Counted from the stretch's first letter, positions 41,401 through 50,778 are shown. The stretch is DNA of 64,000 nucleotides from Lentimonas sp. CC4 (GCF_902728235.1 NZ_CACVBO010000001.1:2380001-2444000); one strand, 5' to 3'. The notes: generated by a model from the sequence alone, not told the origin. Made by a program: numbers and translations.

Positions 41401-43702
41401 TTTCGACAACGGGCGTTTGGTGCTGGCCTTGGGGCGCATCGTAGATTGAGGCATGGAAGTAGTTATGATTTTGGAAATCGAGGCAGATCCACGTGGGCTC
41501 TCCGAGGGTCTCAACGACTTCAGGATACTGGTCTTTGCCGATGCCGCGCCACTCTCCAACGAGACCTTTGCGGCAGCCAGGTTCGGCAACGACATCCCAG
41601 GACCAGAGGTGAAATTCATTTTCGGGAATATAGCTCGGTATGTTGGTTAAGGGATCGATGACTGCTCCGGAGCTTGAGTTAATGAGCTCTATGGTGGGAG
41701 GGACGTCGGGCTGAATGTCCGGGCGACGATCATGGACCTTCGCGAGCGCAAATGATTTCTTCAATCGATCATAAGATGCATTTTTTTGGGAAAAGCTGTT
41801 GTCGGGGTAGCTGGAGGCACCGTCTCCATAGATCCAATTGCTGTGATGGAAATCAATGGCTGAGTTTAAGCCCTCGTAGCGGTTTTGTTCTTTAGCAATC
41901 GGAGCATTACCAGTCCATTGGTTGCCAGCGGTTTCTCCGTAAAACAGTCCATTGAAACCTTGGGCGATCGCGTAGGAGGCGATGCGTGTCGTGCCGCCGC
42001 GTTCGAGACCGGTGAACTGTATATCGCAGTCATACTTGATTGCTAGATCGATGATGAATTGCTGATCGTTCATCGAGATCACGCTCGCATCATTCGTTCT
42101 TCCTAGATCCTGGATGGTTGCTTCGATCTCGTCTTGAATATCGAAAGAACCCCCTTTTATGAAGAGTATGAGCTGCTTGTCTGTAAGTTCTATCCAATCT
42201 TTGAGGGTTTCCTCCGCGAAATTTCGGGCTTCATGGCGATACCATTCAAGCACGTCGCGCCAAATCGAAGTGTTGCCAGTTTCGGGCGCGGGTATATCAA
42301 TATCTGCAAACGATTCATAAGTCAGTCCCCAGGCATTTTCGACTGCTTGAAGTGGGTTGGCTTCAGCGACGTATTTTACATTTTCAAGCCACCTCCTGAA
42401 GGCTGGATTTGCATGGGGCCCATAGCACCAAAGTGATTTGAAACCGCCCCCATAAGGGTATCCAGGTTCGCCATCTCTGCTGAACGGGACGACTAGGTAG
42501 CGCGTGTTTAGCCAGATCGGCGATTTATAAGCAGTGTTTAGTCTGTTTTCGATTTTTGCACGGACGATATCAATCGCTCCTTCTTCCCAAGGTATAAAAT
42601 CTTGTGCTGTTTCATTCTCGTAGTTCACGAATTCCTGAAGTGCGAGCACGCTCGTGAGTCCTCCCTTGTATTTAAAGGACCGTTTCGCTAGTTCGCGGGC
42701 AAAGGTTGAACTTGAATCGTTTGCACTGGTGTAAAGATTGTCGCCGATGCGAAGCAACTCAGCGCCTAGGTCGTTTTCGAGTTCATCGAGTCTATCTTTG
42801 ATCACTGTGTAATCATCGAGATCCGTGCCAATGAAAGGCTTTTCCAAATAGGCAATGCCTGTTCTGTAGCCGCCCTCTGGAGCTTTGGGGCGCTGCAGAT
42901 CGAAGGTCATGCCACGAATCGCAGCGCCCTGATCGTTCCAGCCCCCTGTAGCTTTTTGGGCGGGTTGGATTCTCAGAAACATGTGGGGTTGCACTTCAAG
43001 GGGGAGGATGAAGGCCTCTGGGGTCGCGGTTGCTTGTTCGTTCGCTAGCTGAGCAAAGTCGATCGTGCCGTTTGGATCAGATAGGTTAAACGCGTTGACC
43101 GATGAAAGTCCGTTTGTCGCAGATAAGTTGGCTTGATCGCTCTCATTGGCCGTGTCGGGTGCGTTGGTATACGCTAATTCGATCAGGGTCAGAGATACGT
43201 TTCGACCTTCGGTGAATTGAACGATGAGACTTTCTCTTGAGCCTCCGCCGCGTCCGTCAACACGGTCTGGAGAATGCGGTAAGCTGCTTGTGCCTTCCAC
43301 GGCCATCGCTCCGCCATCGCGTCCGAGGAGTGTGAGGAAACCATCGGAACCACCGCCCTCTGCGGATAGGGTTAAGACCACGCGGGTGCCGTCCAACTTT
43401 TGCGCAAGGTCCTGGCTGAGGGCGTCTGCATTTACGCTTAAGGTGAGATCTTCTACGGCTTGATAAAACAGTGAGGTAGGTGCTTCGCCCATCGTTTTGG
43501 CATCTACAAAGGAGATGCCATCTTGAGCGGTGATTAGGAATTCAAGTTGCAGTGTAGTGCTATGCGATTCTGCAATGACGATGTCTTCCTGATCTAAGCT
43601 GGTTTGAAAGGTGAATCCAAAAAACACTTCGGCACCGAACAATTGTGAAGAGCCACAGCAAACGAGCGCTATGAGTTGGAAGATACATCGATATGTCATC
43701 AT
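38462..43702 (-). CDS. Giant secreted TIM-barrel-like enzyme with DUF1349-like, InlB-like and CBM6 modules
   Basis: 1746 residues. Signal peptide at 1-24; beta-rich N-domain; barrel region (about 280-690) paralogous to the protein at 586-3363, with IWRDVLEWYRHEARNFAEETL, CDIQFTGLERGGTTRIASYA and FYGETAGN (E590 is the candidate catalytic acid). Two beta-sandwich regions follow (about 860-1180), each holding GSIRNGSWVRYTDYSY or LIKNGTWIQFEDFNF. Then a DUF1349/LamG-like domain (about 1185-1385), a divergent InlB-type repeat (about 1390-1460), CBM6 (about 1475-1590, with EEWLEYTVDV) and a C-terminal segment. It is the last gene of the operon starting at 50602. No CAZy family is recognised. The CBM6 and neighbours argue for an insoluble or algal glycan substrate. 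Confidence 0.65.
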   Translation of the reverse strand: MMTYRCIFQLIALVCCGSSQLFGAEVFFGFTFQTSLDQEDIVIAESHSTTLQLEFLITAQDGISFVDAKTMGEAPTSLFYQAVEDLTLSVNADALSQDLAQKLDGTRVVLTLSAEGGGSDGFLTLLGRDGGAMAVEGTSSLPHSPDRVDGRGGGSRESLIVQFTEGRNVSLTLIELAYTNAPDTANESDQANLSATNGLSSVNAFNLSDPNGTIDFAQLANEQATATPEAFILPLEVQPHMFLRIQPAQKATGGWNDQGAAIRGMTFDLQRPKAPEGGYRTGIAYLEKPFIGTDLDDYTVIKDRLDELENDLGAELLRIGDNLYTSANDSSSTFARELAKRSFKYKGGLTSVLALQEFVNYENETAQDFIPWEEGAIDIVRAKIENRLNTAYKSPIWLNTRYLVVPFSRDGEPGYPYGGGFKSLWCYGPHANPAFRRWLENVKYVAEANPLQAVENAWGLTYESFADIDIPAPETGNTSIWRDVLEWYRHEARNFAEETLKDWIELTDKQLILFIKGGSFDIQDEIEATIQDLGRTNDASVISMNDQQFIIDLAIKYDCDIQFTGLERGGTTRIASYAIAQGFNGLFYGETAGNQWTGNAPIAKEQNRYEGLNSAIDFHHSNWIYGDGASSYPDNSFSQKNASYDRLKKSFALAKVHDRRPDIQPDVPPTIELINSSSGAVIDPLTNIPSYIPENEFHLWSWDVVAEPGCRKGLVGEWRGIGKDQYPEVVETLGEPTWICLDFQNHNYFHASIYDAPQGQHQTPVVEIVLEYYATVGGGTPLLLQYDAPGDNNYQDAPIQIPIDTTDNGLFKLARWTITDAAFESQAGGSDFRIRFESPAQLQIRSIAVKRLHEIPDTRQDYFSAANYVEDSDGNSSQDPVRKENANTNIGSIRNGSWVRYTDYSYPEDFGSFDVEASFNANFGVGGLIQVYEADTDTASPQDTGLLLAEVHVTTPTGTTWNDYGTFMTPLINQPTQAPEKSLFLYFSNPDEIGFLFNVRNFRFGPTLISKDVGHVIVASDFDAESNRVDRADDNGLEDTAINFIRKLPPEDGLIGDIVGLIKNGTWIQFEDFNFGDYVSSIDTYVSCADPSEFDASNGGKIEIWTQAPNYEAGGIWHSTIEVSTGITENLNTFTPLRGRLSGLTGVHDLFFVFRNDDSPSSLFRLSSFRVNAHNRQTNFKSLDIGAPPLAGRTYDHLSDSFVSLNGTGSIGGSTDAFHYAYEPISGNFTLSGNIDIYKSVDIGSQAGIMIRSSLSADAPYLYFYATPDGQLVVSQRNTTGTDARVLSTTPFGSYDSMPKGMRVIHSNGHFSFAYSTDSRSWTPAGTYALENLLPNETFYMGYAIASNNAPVSEGARFLNVRVTDFSNIASRINYESTEGGLLLGDASQEVEYRRDGSAVEILANPGYRFLHWNDGVSDNPRQDTVITESFSVSAVFERVREPYLETPHTLPGIIQAEHFDFGGQSLAYNDTTPENHSTSDLREPDSVDLKLIHDGVAVAWIEDEEWLEYTVDVASGIYDLSIRVASPSSDASFRLLLDGEELAVFDSFETGGYSNWNFVRAYGIPLESHTESTLRVEIINGNFDLDYLEFTQSQFSSLIVDFRDTYGLPQDGSLDFQDTSGNGVPNILYALFGIGDPSSSNTPPLTLGPPITSGTPSIEPARDDVIAYSYVWPTEASGYTATVWTSTDLNNWFTSTTIPAEEQPSIRLLPYNDKYNIHQYSFPVSGVNRFIYLSIDRNPTGQDSN

Positions 43703-43726
43703 GGGTAACTAAGTCTTTTCATACGT

Positions 43727-44983
43727 TTAAAGATGCGTCTCCCAAATATGCTTGATCGTATTCTCGACGTTCGTTCCATGCGGGCAGGCCTCGGAACGTG
43801 TGTTCGCGGCAAAGAACGCGACACCCCCGCCTGGGGCTTTTTTGTATGCTAAGCGTCGCCTTGTCGGTAATTGTAAATGACCGCTCGGATCTTTTTCCTG
43901 TAGCCACTGTATGGCATACTCTAGAAATTCAACACGATAGTGCGGGTCTATTTCAGCAAACCATGACATGTCGTCGTAACCCCAGATCCAAATGCCGCCG
44001 ACTTCTTTGCCGCCTTTGCCACTGTAGCCCCAGTTGTCGAACTCGGCAATATAGGGGAGACTCTTGCACTCCCAGCCGCTAGGAGCCATGCCACCTTGAC
44101 TGCGACCAAAGATACGTCCTGGGCCCATACGAAGATGTGCTTCCATTGGTTTTCCTTTGGTCTCGTCTGCTCGGAGAGGGAAAGAGTGAAAATCAAATAT
44201 CAATTTGTCTCTATGTTTCGAACCATGAGTATGGGCATCGCAAAGCACGATTTGACGGCGTGCATGTTGGCGCGCATAGGCTCGGACTCGGCTTAACATA
44301 TCATACCAATGTGCGAGGTCTTCGTCGGCGTCGTCCATTAGCATGACTTGGCCGAAGTGAATCGCTTCCATGCCGCTGTCGATATAGCGTCGTGCGCGGT
44401 AGTAAAACCACATTCGAGTTTCGAGCTGCGACATATCTGGAACGGAACCGTTGTGCCAATGATCGACCTTGTTGCCATCGCGATAGAGCATCGCATGGTA
44501 ATTAAAATTTCGTCTTTCGACGGGCAGGTCAAACGCCTGAAACACCCATGATGGAATGGGGATGCGGTTGAGTTTGGGTTGCACGATTTCGAAGATGCAG
44601 GCCTGTAGCACGACGTGAGGGAGCTCCGCGTGCACTTTGGCAGCATTGGTCTTTACTCGTTCGAAGTGTTGGTCGTCGTCCAGTGCAGTCTCCCATGCAA
44701 AGGCCGTGCGCCCAACAAATTTGGCACCAATGTTCTTCAACATCCTGATGTCGTCATCGAGCGTCGTGGTGTTTTCGTTCGTGGCATCGCAAAGACCCAC
44801 GTGGGTGACGGAGCGGTCGAGTAGCTTGTGCAGGTCCGCTTCCTGAATGGCTCCGTCAAACATGTATAGGCCCGATGAGCGGTCGAAGTAGGGCCGCGAA
44901 GGGCTAGAGCCTGCTGCGGCGTGATGCGCGAGCAAACCTGCGATCCCCAAGCATAGAAGGGTGAATCTCTTTGGCTGGGACAC
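43727..44983 (-). CDS. Unrecognised secreted protein, possibly a TIM-barrel enzyme
   Basis: 418 residues from a GTG start at 44983, 12 bp after the sulfatase stop. The N-terminus (FTLLCLGIAGLLAHHAAAG) is a signal peptide. Alternating blocks (VTHVGLCDATNENTTTLDDDIRMLKNIGAKFVGRTAF, HVVLQACIFEI, YIDSGMEAIHFGQVMLMDD, IVLCDAHTHG, LIFDFHSFPL, GGIWIWGYDDMSWF) resemble the strand-loop pattern of an alpha/beta barrel with acidic residues at strand ends. I do not recognise a family. Position between a sulfatase and a glycosidase-like gene in one operon suggests glycan or glycoside processing. That is inference only. Confidence 0.55.
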   Translation of the reverse strand: MSQPKRFTLLCLGIAGLLAHHAAAGSSPSRPYFDRSSGLYMFDGAIQEADLHKLLDRSVTHVGLCDATNENTTTLDDDIRMLKNIGAKFVGRTAFAWETALDDDQHFERVKTNAAKVHAELPHVVLQACIFEIVQPKLNRIPIPSWVFQAFDLPVERRNFNYHAMLYRDGNKVDHWHNGSVPDMSQLETRMWFYYRARRYIDSGMEAIHFGQVMLMDDADEDLAHWYDMLSRVRAYARQHARRQIVLCDAHTHGSKHRDKLIFDFHSFPLRADETKGKPMEAHLRMGPGRIFGRSQGGMAPSGWECKSLPYIAEFDNWGYSGKGGKEVGGIWIWGYDDMSWFAEIDPHYRVEFLEYAIQWLQEKDPSGHLQLPTRRRLAYKKAPGGGVAFFAANTRSEACPHGTNVENTIKHIWETHL

Positions 44984-44995
44984 TCGCAGTAATCG

Positions 44996-47900
44996 TTAAG
45001 GGTCGATCGTCGTTTGAATGAATAGCTTAGGGTAGCTGTCCATGTCAGTGTGCACTTCGGCAGTCCAACGTTTGGTGTCTGCATCGACGACGGTGACGGT
45101 TGGAGTCCATCCTGTAAGGGGATACCATTGCGAGAGATTGTCGCTCCAATTGAGACCGAGCAATGGTTCACGATCGCGTGGGTAGTCTATCGTGAATGTG
45201 AAGGTTGCACTGTCGCCAGAGGCCTGAATTTGATGGCTGTGCCCGTCTGAGGCATCGTTAAATTCTAAGGGGTTGCTACCGCGTGCCCATTCCTCTCCAT
45301 TTTTCAACCCATCGCCGTCCGGATCGTCGTTGATTCCGTCCTCACCGTCCGGAAAAGATAGACTGGATGCCCAGTCGCTGTAACTGACTGAAGTGACTGT
45401 GATATCGGCCTCGTCATAGGTTTTGATTTCACTGTCGTTGGCTTCGAGGCGCAGGCGGTAAGAGCCGGGGGCGTTGAAGCTGGCATCTGTTTCAGCTTGG
45501 CTCGCGTCATCGAACGAGGCCGTTCCGGGGAAGTTGGTGTCCGCATCGGGGCCGTCAATTTGTATCCAATCTGTCGCTACGATGAGTGTCGGCAGGTCGT
45601 CGTCCGAAACCGATCCAGTTAATGTTACGCCGCTACTGATCGAAACGCTTTGATCGTTCCCAGCGGAAACCACCGGACCACGGTTGCTCATTTCGAGAGC
45701 GAGCGGTGAACTGGTCAGCGCCGCGATGTCGGTTGCACTGAGTGCCTGGTCGTAGAAGCGTGCAATGGCGAGTTGGCCGTGAAATCCTTCGACAGGCGCG
45801 GTGAGTTGATTGTTGCCACCGAGGTCGTTGAAGTTGCCGCTATCAATTTTTCCGTAGCCAGTGTCGCTGCCGCCGCACCAGTCGCTGACGTTGGGAATCG
45901 ACGCGGAATCAATTAAGCTGCCGTCGATGTAGAGATGGATTTGCTTCGCATCTAGGTCGATCACACCGACTGCATGCACAAATTCGTCGTGGGCGGCCAG
46001 CGGGGTGAGGGGAGCTTCGGCGATGGCTCCGTTGACGACGTCTGAGCCGCTGTCGTCGACGACGAAGCGTAGCGTTGCTCCGTCGAGGATGAAGCATGTG
46101 CCGACGTCGCCGCCGGTTTCCCAAAGCACTTGCTGGCCTGTGGTAGGTAAGCTGTCTGGCTTAAACCAAAGCTCAAAGCTGGCGCTATCGTTGCCATAAA
46201 CATTGAAGCTTTCGGAGACACCACCTTCCATTGCTGTGCCGCCAGGGAAACTCCAAGCTTGATCGATGAAGTCGAGCGACGGAGCGGGATCGATGAGCGC
46301 GGTAACCGTGCCGTAAATATGTGCGGCGTCGAAGTGTGTGTTGCCGCCTGCGGTGCCAGCGTCCCCCTGCCAGCCATAGAGGCGAAACTCAATGGTGCCT
46401 GTCAATTGATTGTTGAGTCCGCGTGCTTCAATGAAGCCGAAGTTGTCCTGACCAGTCTGGGGCACGCTGCCGGTGCCACTCTCGTTGCCATCGCTTGCGG
46501 TGAAGCCGGGTCGTCCGTAGAAGATCGCGTAGTTCTCAACCGCCTGGCCGCCGTTACGCCAGACGTCGAACTGCACGCCTTCGAGGTCGAGTTCGTAGCC
46601 ATCGTCGATGGAGATTTGGAAAGAAATATAATCGTCGGCAGCAATGGAGCCGGCCAGAGTGTCGGCATCGTGCCAGGCATAGCTGAAGTCGTTGGCCTTT
46701 TGGCCTTGGCCTTCAGGAGCGCCGATCCCTGCACCGGCCTGGATCGCAATGCCAGTTTCGCCCGGGACGATTGTTAGGTTAGTGTCGAGCGTTGTCGGAG
46801 TGCCGAATGCCCAGTTGCTTTCATTTTGACCCGTAATGCCGGAGCTGGTGCCGCCAGCGTTGCCACCGTTGACGTCGCCTTCCATACCAAAGCTCACCAC
46901 TGCAGGTTGTGCGGTGCGAATCTCGCTAAGCGTTCCAGTGATACGGGCGGCATCGAAGTGAGTGTTACCCGTCGTGCCACCCCAAGGATCGGCATAGCCG
47001 TAGAGTCGAAATTCCACGGTTCCGGTGAGCACTTCATTTAAACCGGATGCGGCAACGGCTCCCAGTGAAGAGATGCCTTCGCCGGACAATGCAGTGCTAG
47101 CGTCTTCATTGCCATCGACTGCGGTGAATCCGGATGCTCCGTGGAAGAGTGCGTGGCCGTTGGTGGCTGCGCCGCCATTGCGCCAGACGTCGAACTCGTA
47201 GCCTTCGAGTGTGAGTTCATAGCCGGGAGCGATGCTGACACGGAAGGTGAGATAGTCGTCGCCTGCGATGGCTGTTGCGATCGAGGTTCCGTCGTGCCCG
47301 GTGTAACTGTAGTCGTTATCCAGCTGGCCACCACCGGAAGGAGCGTTGATTCCGGCGCCCGCTTGAATGCCAATGCCTGATGCGCCCAGCTCGAAGGTGA
47401 GGTTGGCGGCATTGATCGTGGCGCTGTCGAAGCTCCATTCGGTGCCTGAGTTGCCGTTGCCGATCACGCCGGAACTTTCTCCGCCAGCACTGCCGCCGTT
47501 GACGTCGTCGTCCATGCCAAATTCGAGAAGCGTTCCAGAGGTAGTGCCTACCGGAGGACGAGGGCCGGTGATGCCATCGCTTAATGAAATGTCGTTGGAA
47601 CCGGGAGTGCTAAGGTTGTCCCAAAACGCGTCGGTGCCGTTGTCCTGACTTGCATCGTAAGCCAGTGGCGGCAGGTGCTTGAGTCCGCCATCAGCGGGTG
47701 TATTGACGCCGGCATACACGGTGAAGTCGACCGTATCGGTGCCACCTGCAATTGGGTGATCGGTGGCCATTCGCAATTTGTAGATGCCAGCGCTGTCGAA
47801 GTGCACGCCTGTTTCGGCGGCGCTTGGATCGGTGAAGCTGACAGTTCCGGGGCCGGAAACTTTGAGCCATTGATAGGTCGTGCCTGCGGGATTGGCTTCA

Positions 47901-49807
47901 CCGCTTAACTGTGCGCTGCCTTCCGCGATCAACCTTACGTCCTCGCTCGTGAGTGCAATCGTCTTGGCTTTGGGCCAAACGAGTGTGCTCTCCATGGCTT
48001 CGGCTGCATCGTCATCGACTTCGAATGCAAAGACTTCGCGCACGGCGACATAGCGGTCGGTGCTGATGCGGAAGGTTGCACCGCTGTGGGCCTTGTCTGC
48101 ATCTTGAGCGGCGGCAAGTGTGACGGTCTGCCAGTCGTCCCAGTTGCTGCTGTCAAAGCTAAGACTTGCGCCGGAGTTGACGGCCAGATCAGTGTCGCCG
48201 GAGTAGTGAGTGATGGTGACGTCTGCGCCACTGGCTCCTGGGTCTTTAGAGAGTTTTATGTCAAAGGTAGTGGTGCCGCCTTCGGGCACTTGAATGTCGT
48301 TATCGTTCAGCAGGACCTCGAAGTTGGTGTATTGATCGCGCTGTTGATTGTCGGTGGCAATCGAGCTTTCGATGGCGGTCATTTCAGCCTGCATTTCGGC
48401 GAGCTTGGCTGCGTTCGCAGGCTCAGCCGAGACGTCGGTGCGCTCCTGAATGTCGTTGGCTAAGTCGAAGAGTTGATACACGTCGGAGCCGTCGTCCTGT
48501 TCGACGCGACGCAGCTTCCAATCGTTTTTGACGACATAGGATTGCTTGGTGCCATTCTCAAATTTGTAACTGCGGTCGAGTGTCGGAGCGCTGCCTGTCC
48601 AGTGGGGCCAGAGGTCGATGCCGTCGATGGTCGTGTTGGCTGGGTTGGAGCCACCGCCGAGTTGAATAAGTGTGGGCAAGAGATCGACGAGGCCGCCGAC
48701 TTCGTCGGATTCGGTGCCTGCGGTGATTTGCCCAGGCCAGCGTGCAACGAAGGGCACGCGAATGCCGCCTTCCCATGATTCGGTTTTGCCGCGGTAAAGC
48801 GGATAGGCACAGCCGACGGAGTTGTCGGTGTTATTTTTGCCGCCCAAGTTGAGCCATGGCCCGTTGTCGGAAGTGAAGATGACCAAGGTGTCTTCAGCAA
48901 TTCCAAGATTTTCCAATTGTTCGAGAATACGACCCACACTGTGGTCGGATTCCTTGACGACATCGTAGTAGTAGCTGTCAGTTTGGCCTTGGAACTTTGG
49001 CCACGTGGTGCCGTCGGCATTGGTGAACTCGCGATCCGATGGCCAGCAAGGGATGTGGGTCATCATATGCGCGTAGTAGAGAAAGAAGGGCTCATCCTCG
49101 GCAGATTTATCCTGAATGAATTCGAGCACTTTCTCGGTCATGCGCCAGGTAATTTCGGCTTGCTGCTCGGCTGAACCAAAGTGGGATTCGAGTATCGTCT
49201 CGTTTTCGATCAAGTCGTAATCCGACATGTCGTTACTATGGGGGAAACCGTAGAAATATTGAAAGCCGTGACGTGTGGGCATGAATTGAAAACGGCTGTG
49301 CTTGGTTGTTTCATAGCCAAGGTGCCATTTGCCGATCATACCGGTGGCATAGCCTTGTTCGCGCAGCAGTTCGGGGAGGGTGACTTCGTTGGTGCTGAAT
49401 GCGTAGCCAACCTTGTCGCCATTCTCATTCCTGCCGGCACCACCGCCATTGGGAAAGAAAACTGCGGAGATGTTCAGCCGCTCGTTGTAGCGACCAGTGA
49501 GCAAGCTCGCGCGTGAGGGAGAGCACAGGCGTGTTGCGTAGAACTGAGTCATGCGCAGTCCTTCGTCAGCAAGGCGGTCAATCGAAGGCGTCAGGTTTTC
49601 GGCTTTGTTGGGCGTCGGCACGCCACTAAATCCCGGGCGAGGACTTGGTCCGTTCTCCAGATCTGGATAAGCGAATGCGCCGATGTCGTTGTAGCCCATA
49701 TCATCCATAAAAATGACGAGAATGTTGGGGCGTGTGTCTTGTGCCGATAGACTCGTGGCTATTGGCAGCAGCACGGTTGTAAAGAAAGCCGTAAGGAGAA
49801 GTTTCAT
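44996..49807 (-). CDS. Giant secreted sulfatase with Calx-beta-like, two tandem repeat modules, LamG and PKD-like domains
   Basis: 1603 residues. Signal peptide (1-22), then a sulfatase domain (about 26-485): NILVIFMDDMGYNDIGAF, formylglycine motif C95-S-P-S-R, GMIGKWHLGY, FFLYYAHMMTHIPCWP, VIFTSDNGPW and YRGKTESWEGGIRVPFVARWPG. A Calx-beta-like domain follows (about 505-615), then a PKD-like region (about 640-710). Two copies of a roughly 190-residue module follow (about 740-945 and 950-1150), each with FDVWRNGG and NTHFDAA. A LamG domain (about 1165-1345, SFELWFKPDSLP), a PKD-like domain and a C-terminal segment with DDPDGDGLKNGEEW complete it. The repeat module also exists as the PEP-CTERM protein just upstream at 49832. 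Confidence 0.85.
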   Translation of the reverse strand: MKLLLTAFFTTVLLPIATSLSAQDTRPNILVIFMDDMGYNDIGAFAYPDLENGPSPRPGFSGVPTPNKAENLTPSIDRLADEGLRMTQFYATRLCSPSRASLLTGRYNERLNISAVFFPNGGGAGRNENGDKVGYAFSTNEVTLPELLREQGYATGMIGKWHLGYETTKHSRFQFMPTRHGFQYFYGFPHSNDMSDYDLIENETILESHFGSAEQQAEITWRMTEKVLEFIQDKSAEDEPFFLYYAHMMTHIPCWPSDREFTNADGTTWPKFQGQTDSYYYDVVKESDHSVGRILEQLENLGIAEDTLVIFTSDNGPWLNLGGKNNTDNSVGCAYPLYRGKTESWEGGIRVPFVARWPGQITAGTESDEVGGLVDLLPTLIQLGGGSNPANTTIDGIDLWPHWTGSAPTLDRSYKFENGTKQSYVVKNDWKLRRVEQDDGSDVYQLFDLANDIQERTDVSAEPANAAKLAEMQAEMTAIESSIATDNQQRDQYTNFEVLLNDNDIQVPEGGTTTFDIKLSKDPGASGADVTITHYSGDTDLAVNSGASLSFDSSNWDDWQTVTLAAAQDADKAHSGATFRISTDRYVAVREVFAFEVDDDAAEAMESTLVWPKAKTIALTSEDVRLIAEGSAQLSGEANPAGTTYQWLKVSGPGTVSFTDPSAAETGVHFDSAGIYKLRMATDHPIAGGTDTVDFTVYAGVNTPADGGLKHLPPLAYDASQDNGTDAFWDNLSTPGSNDISLSDGITGPRPPVGTTSGTLLEFGMDDDVNGGSAGGESSGVIGNGNSGTEWSFDSATINAANLTFELGASGIGIQAGAGINAPSGGGQLDNDYSYTGHDGTSIATAIAGDDYLTFRVSIAPGYELTLEGYEFDVWRNGGAATNGHALFHGASGFTAVDGNEDASTALSGEGISSLGAVAASGLNEVLTGTVEFRLYGYADPWGGTTGNTHFDAARITGTLSEIRTAQPAVVSFGMEGDVNGGNAGGTSSGITGQNESNWAFGTPTTLDTNLTIVPGETGIAIQAGAGIGAPEGQGQKANDFSYAWHDADTLAGSIAADDYISFQISIDDGYELDLEGVQFDVWRNGGQAVENYAIFYGRPGFTASDGNESGTGSVPQTGQDNFGFIEARGLNNQLTGTIEFRLYGWQGDAGTAGGNTHFDAAHIYGTVTALIDPAPSLDFIDQAWSFPGGTAMEGGVSESFNVYGNDSASFELWFKPDSLPTTGQQVLWETGGDVGTCFILDGATLRFVVDDSGSDVVNGAIAEAPLTPLAAHDEFVHAVGVIDLDAKQIHLYIDGSLIDSASIPNVSDWCGGSDTGYGKIDSGNFNDLGGNNQLTAPVEGFHGQLAIARFYDQALSATDIAALTSSPLALEMSNRGPVVSAGNDQSVSISSGVTLTGSVSDDDLPTLIVATDWIQIDGPDADTNFPGTASFDDASQAETDASFNAPGSYRLRLEANDSEIKTYDEADITVTSVSYSDWASSLSFPDGEDGINDDPDGDGLKNGEEWARGSNPLEFNDASDGHSHQIQASGDSATFTFTIDYPRDREPLLGLNWSDNLSQWYPLTGWTPTVTVVDADTKRWTAEVHTDMDSYPKLFIQTTIDP

Positions 49808-49831
49808 ATCAGTTGATGAGGTTGCGCGGGG

Positions 49832-50602
49832 TTAGCGCTTAATATTGCGACGGACGATCAGGCTGCTTAGGCCTAGTAGGAGTAAAAGGCTATTGGATGA
49901 CGGCTCAGGAATGGCAGAGTAGGGGGCCATTTCATATTCGGCTTCGACTCGGAACAGATGCGAGTTGCCGCCTGCATGAGTGCCGGTTGGATGCCAGAAA
50001 TAGAGGCGGACTTCCTGTTGAGTTGACGCGGATGCCTGTATTTCTCGTCTGAATCTAAAGGGGCGCCCTTTGCCTACATGATTGTTAACTTGCGGCTTTC
50101 CGATCAGGTCGTCTGTGTCGTAGCCATCACCATCCACATCGTAGGCAAATTGATAATGATTCGCTGCCGCACCGCCATTACGCCAAATCGCAACCGCAAT
50201 GGATTTCAGGAAAAATGCTTTTGAACTCAGATTCGAGGAGTCCAGTTGGATTGAGATATATGCTTTATGTTGGATCGCCGACGCTGCGTTTTGCGGGATG
50301 GATTTACCACGAATGAAATTCACCTCAGAACCGGGACCCGGATAGCCTGTTTTATTCCATCCGGCTTCTGTTCGCTCACCGTTTGCTCCTGTTTGTCCGA
50401 CACTTAGACGAACTTCTGCGTTGGTCGTGCTCGAAGGTTCCCACGGATCACCCGATTCAGGAATGTGCGAATAATCACTAAAATCCCCCCCTGGAGTGCC
50501 AGCTTTACCACCATCGATCACGATTGAACTAGATGCATCGCAGTGGATTACCGTTAATAATACGAGTCCTAGAAACTGTAGGATTATAAGTGTGATTTTC
50601 AT
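49832..50602 (-). CDS. PEP-CTERM surface protein sharing a module with the adjacent sulfatase
   Basis: 256 residues. A signal peptide (LIILQFLGLVLLTVIHCDA) precedes a beta-rich domain containing AYISIQLDSSNLSSKAFFLK, VAIWRNGGAAANHYQFAY and VRLYFWHPTGTHAGGNSHLF. These line up with the two repeats inside the downstream sulfatase (FDVWRNGGAATNGHALFHG, VEFRLYGYADPWGGTTGNTHF). The tail (AIPEPSSNSLLLLLGLSSLIVRRNIKR) is a PEP-CTERM anchor. It is the first gene of the four-gene operon running down to 38462, with the operator 33 bp upstream and 24 bp to the sulfatase start. Probably a surface-attached glycan binding or scaffold protein. Confidence 0.8.
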   Translation of the reverse strand: MKITLIILQFLGLVLLTVIHCDASSSIVIDGGKAGTPGGDFSDYSHIPESGDPWEPSSTTNAEVRLSVGQTGANGERTEAGWNKTGYPGPGSEVNFIRGKSIPQNAASAIQHKAYISIQLDSSNLSSKAFFLKSIAVAIWRNGGAAANHYQFAYDVDGDGYDTDDLIGKPQVNNHVGKGRPFRFRREIQASASTQQEVRLYFWHPTGTHAGGNSHLFRVEAEYEMAPYSAIPEPSSNSLLLLLGLSSLIVRRNIKR

Positions 50603-50634
50603 TGCAGTAAGGGGGGCATATTTGAAATACGAAA

Positions 50635-50652
50635 AAAGAAAACGTTTTCCTT
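50635..50652. promoter_or_regulatory. LacI-type operator, copy 10
   Basis: AAAGAAAACGTTTTCCTT, the most symmetric copy in the window, 33 bp upstream of the operon that runs from 50602 to 38462. Confidence 0.85.
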
Positions 50653-50778
50653 TGATCGATGATGCCGCCGATCAGGTCAACAAAAAAGCAGTTAAGGAGG
50701 CACTGTGAGGGTCAAACTCTAGGCTTTTCTTTGTTTAACCATGCCTTAGGGGGATTTGAATTTCGGATAATGGTATTA

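Noticed and set aside
45961-49020. Many open frames of 100-186 codons overlapping the giant sulfatase in other frames
   Set aside because: They are shadows of a long GC-rich repetitive coding region; all lie inside a well-supported gene and lack domain similarity.
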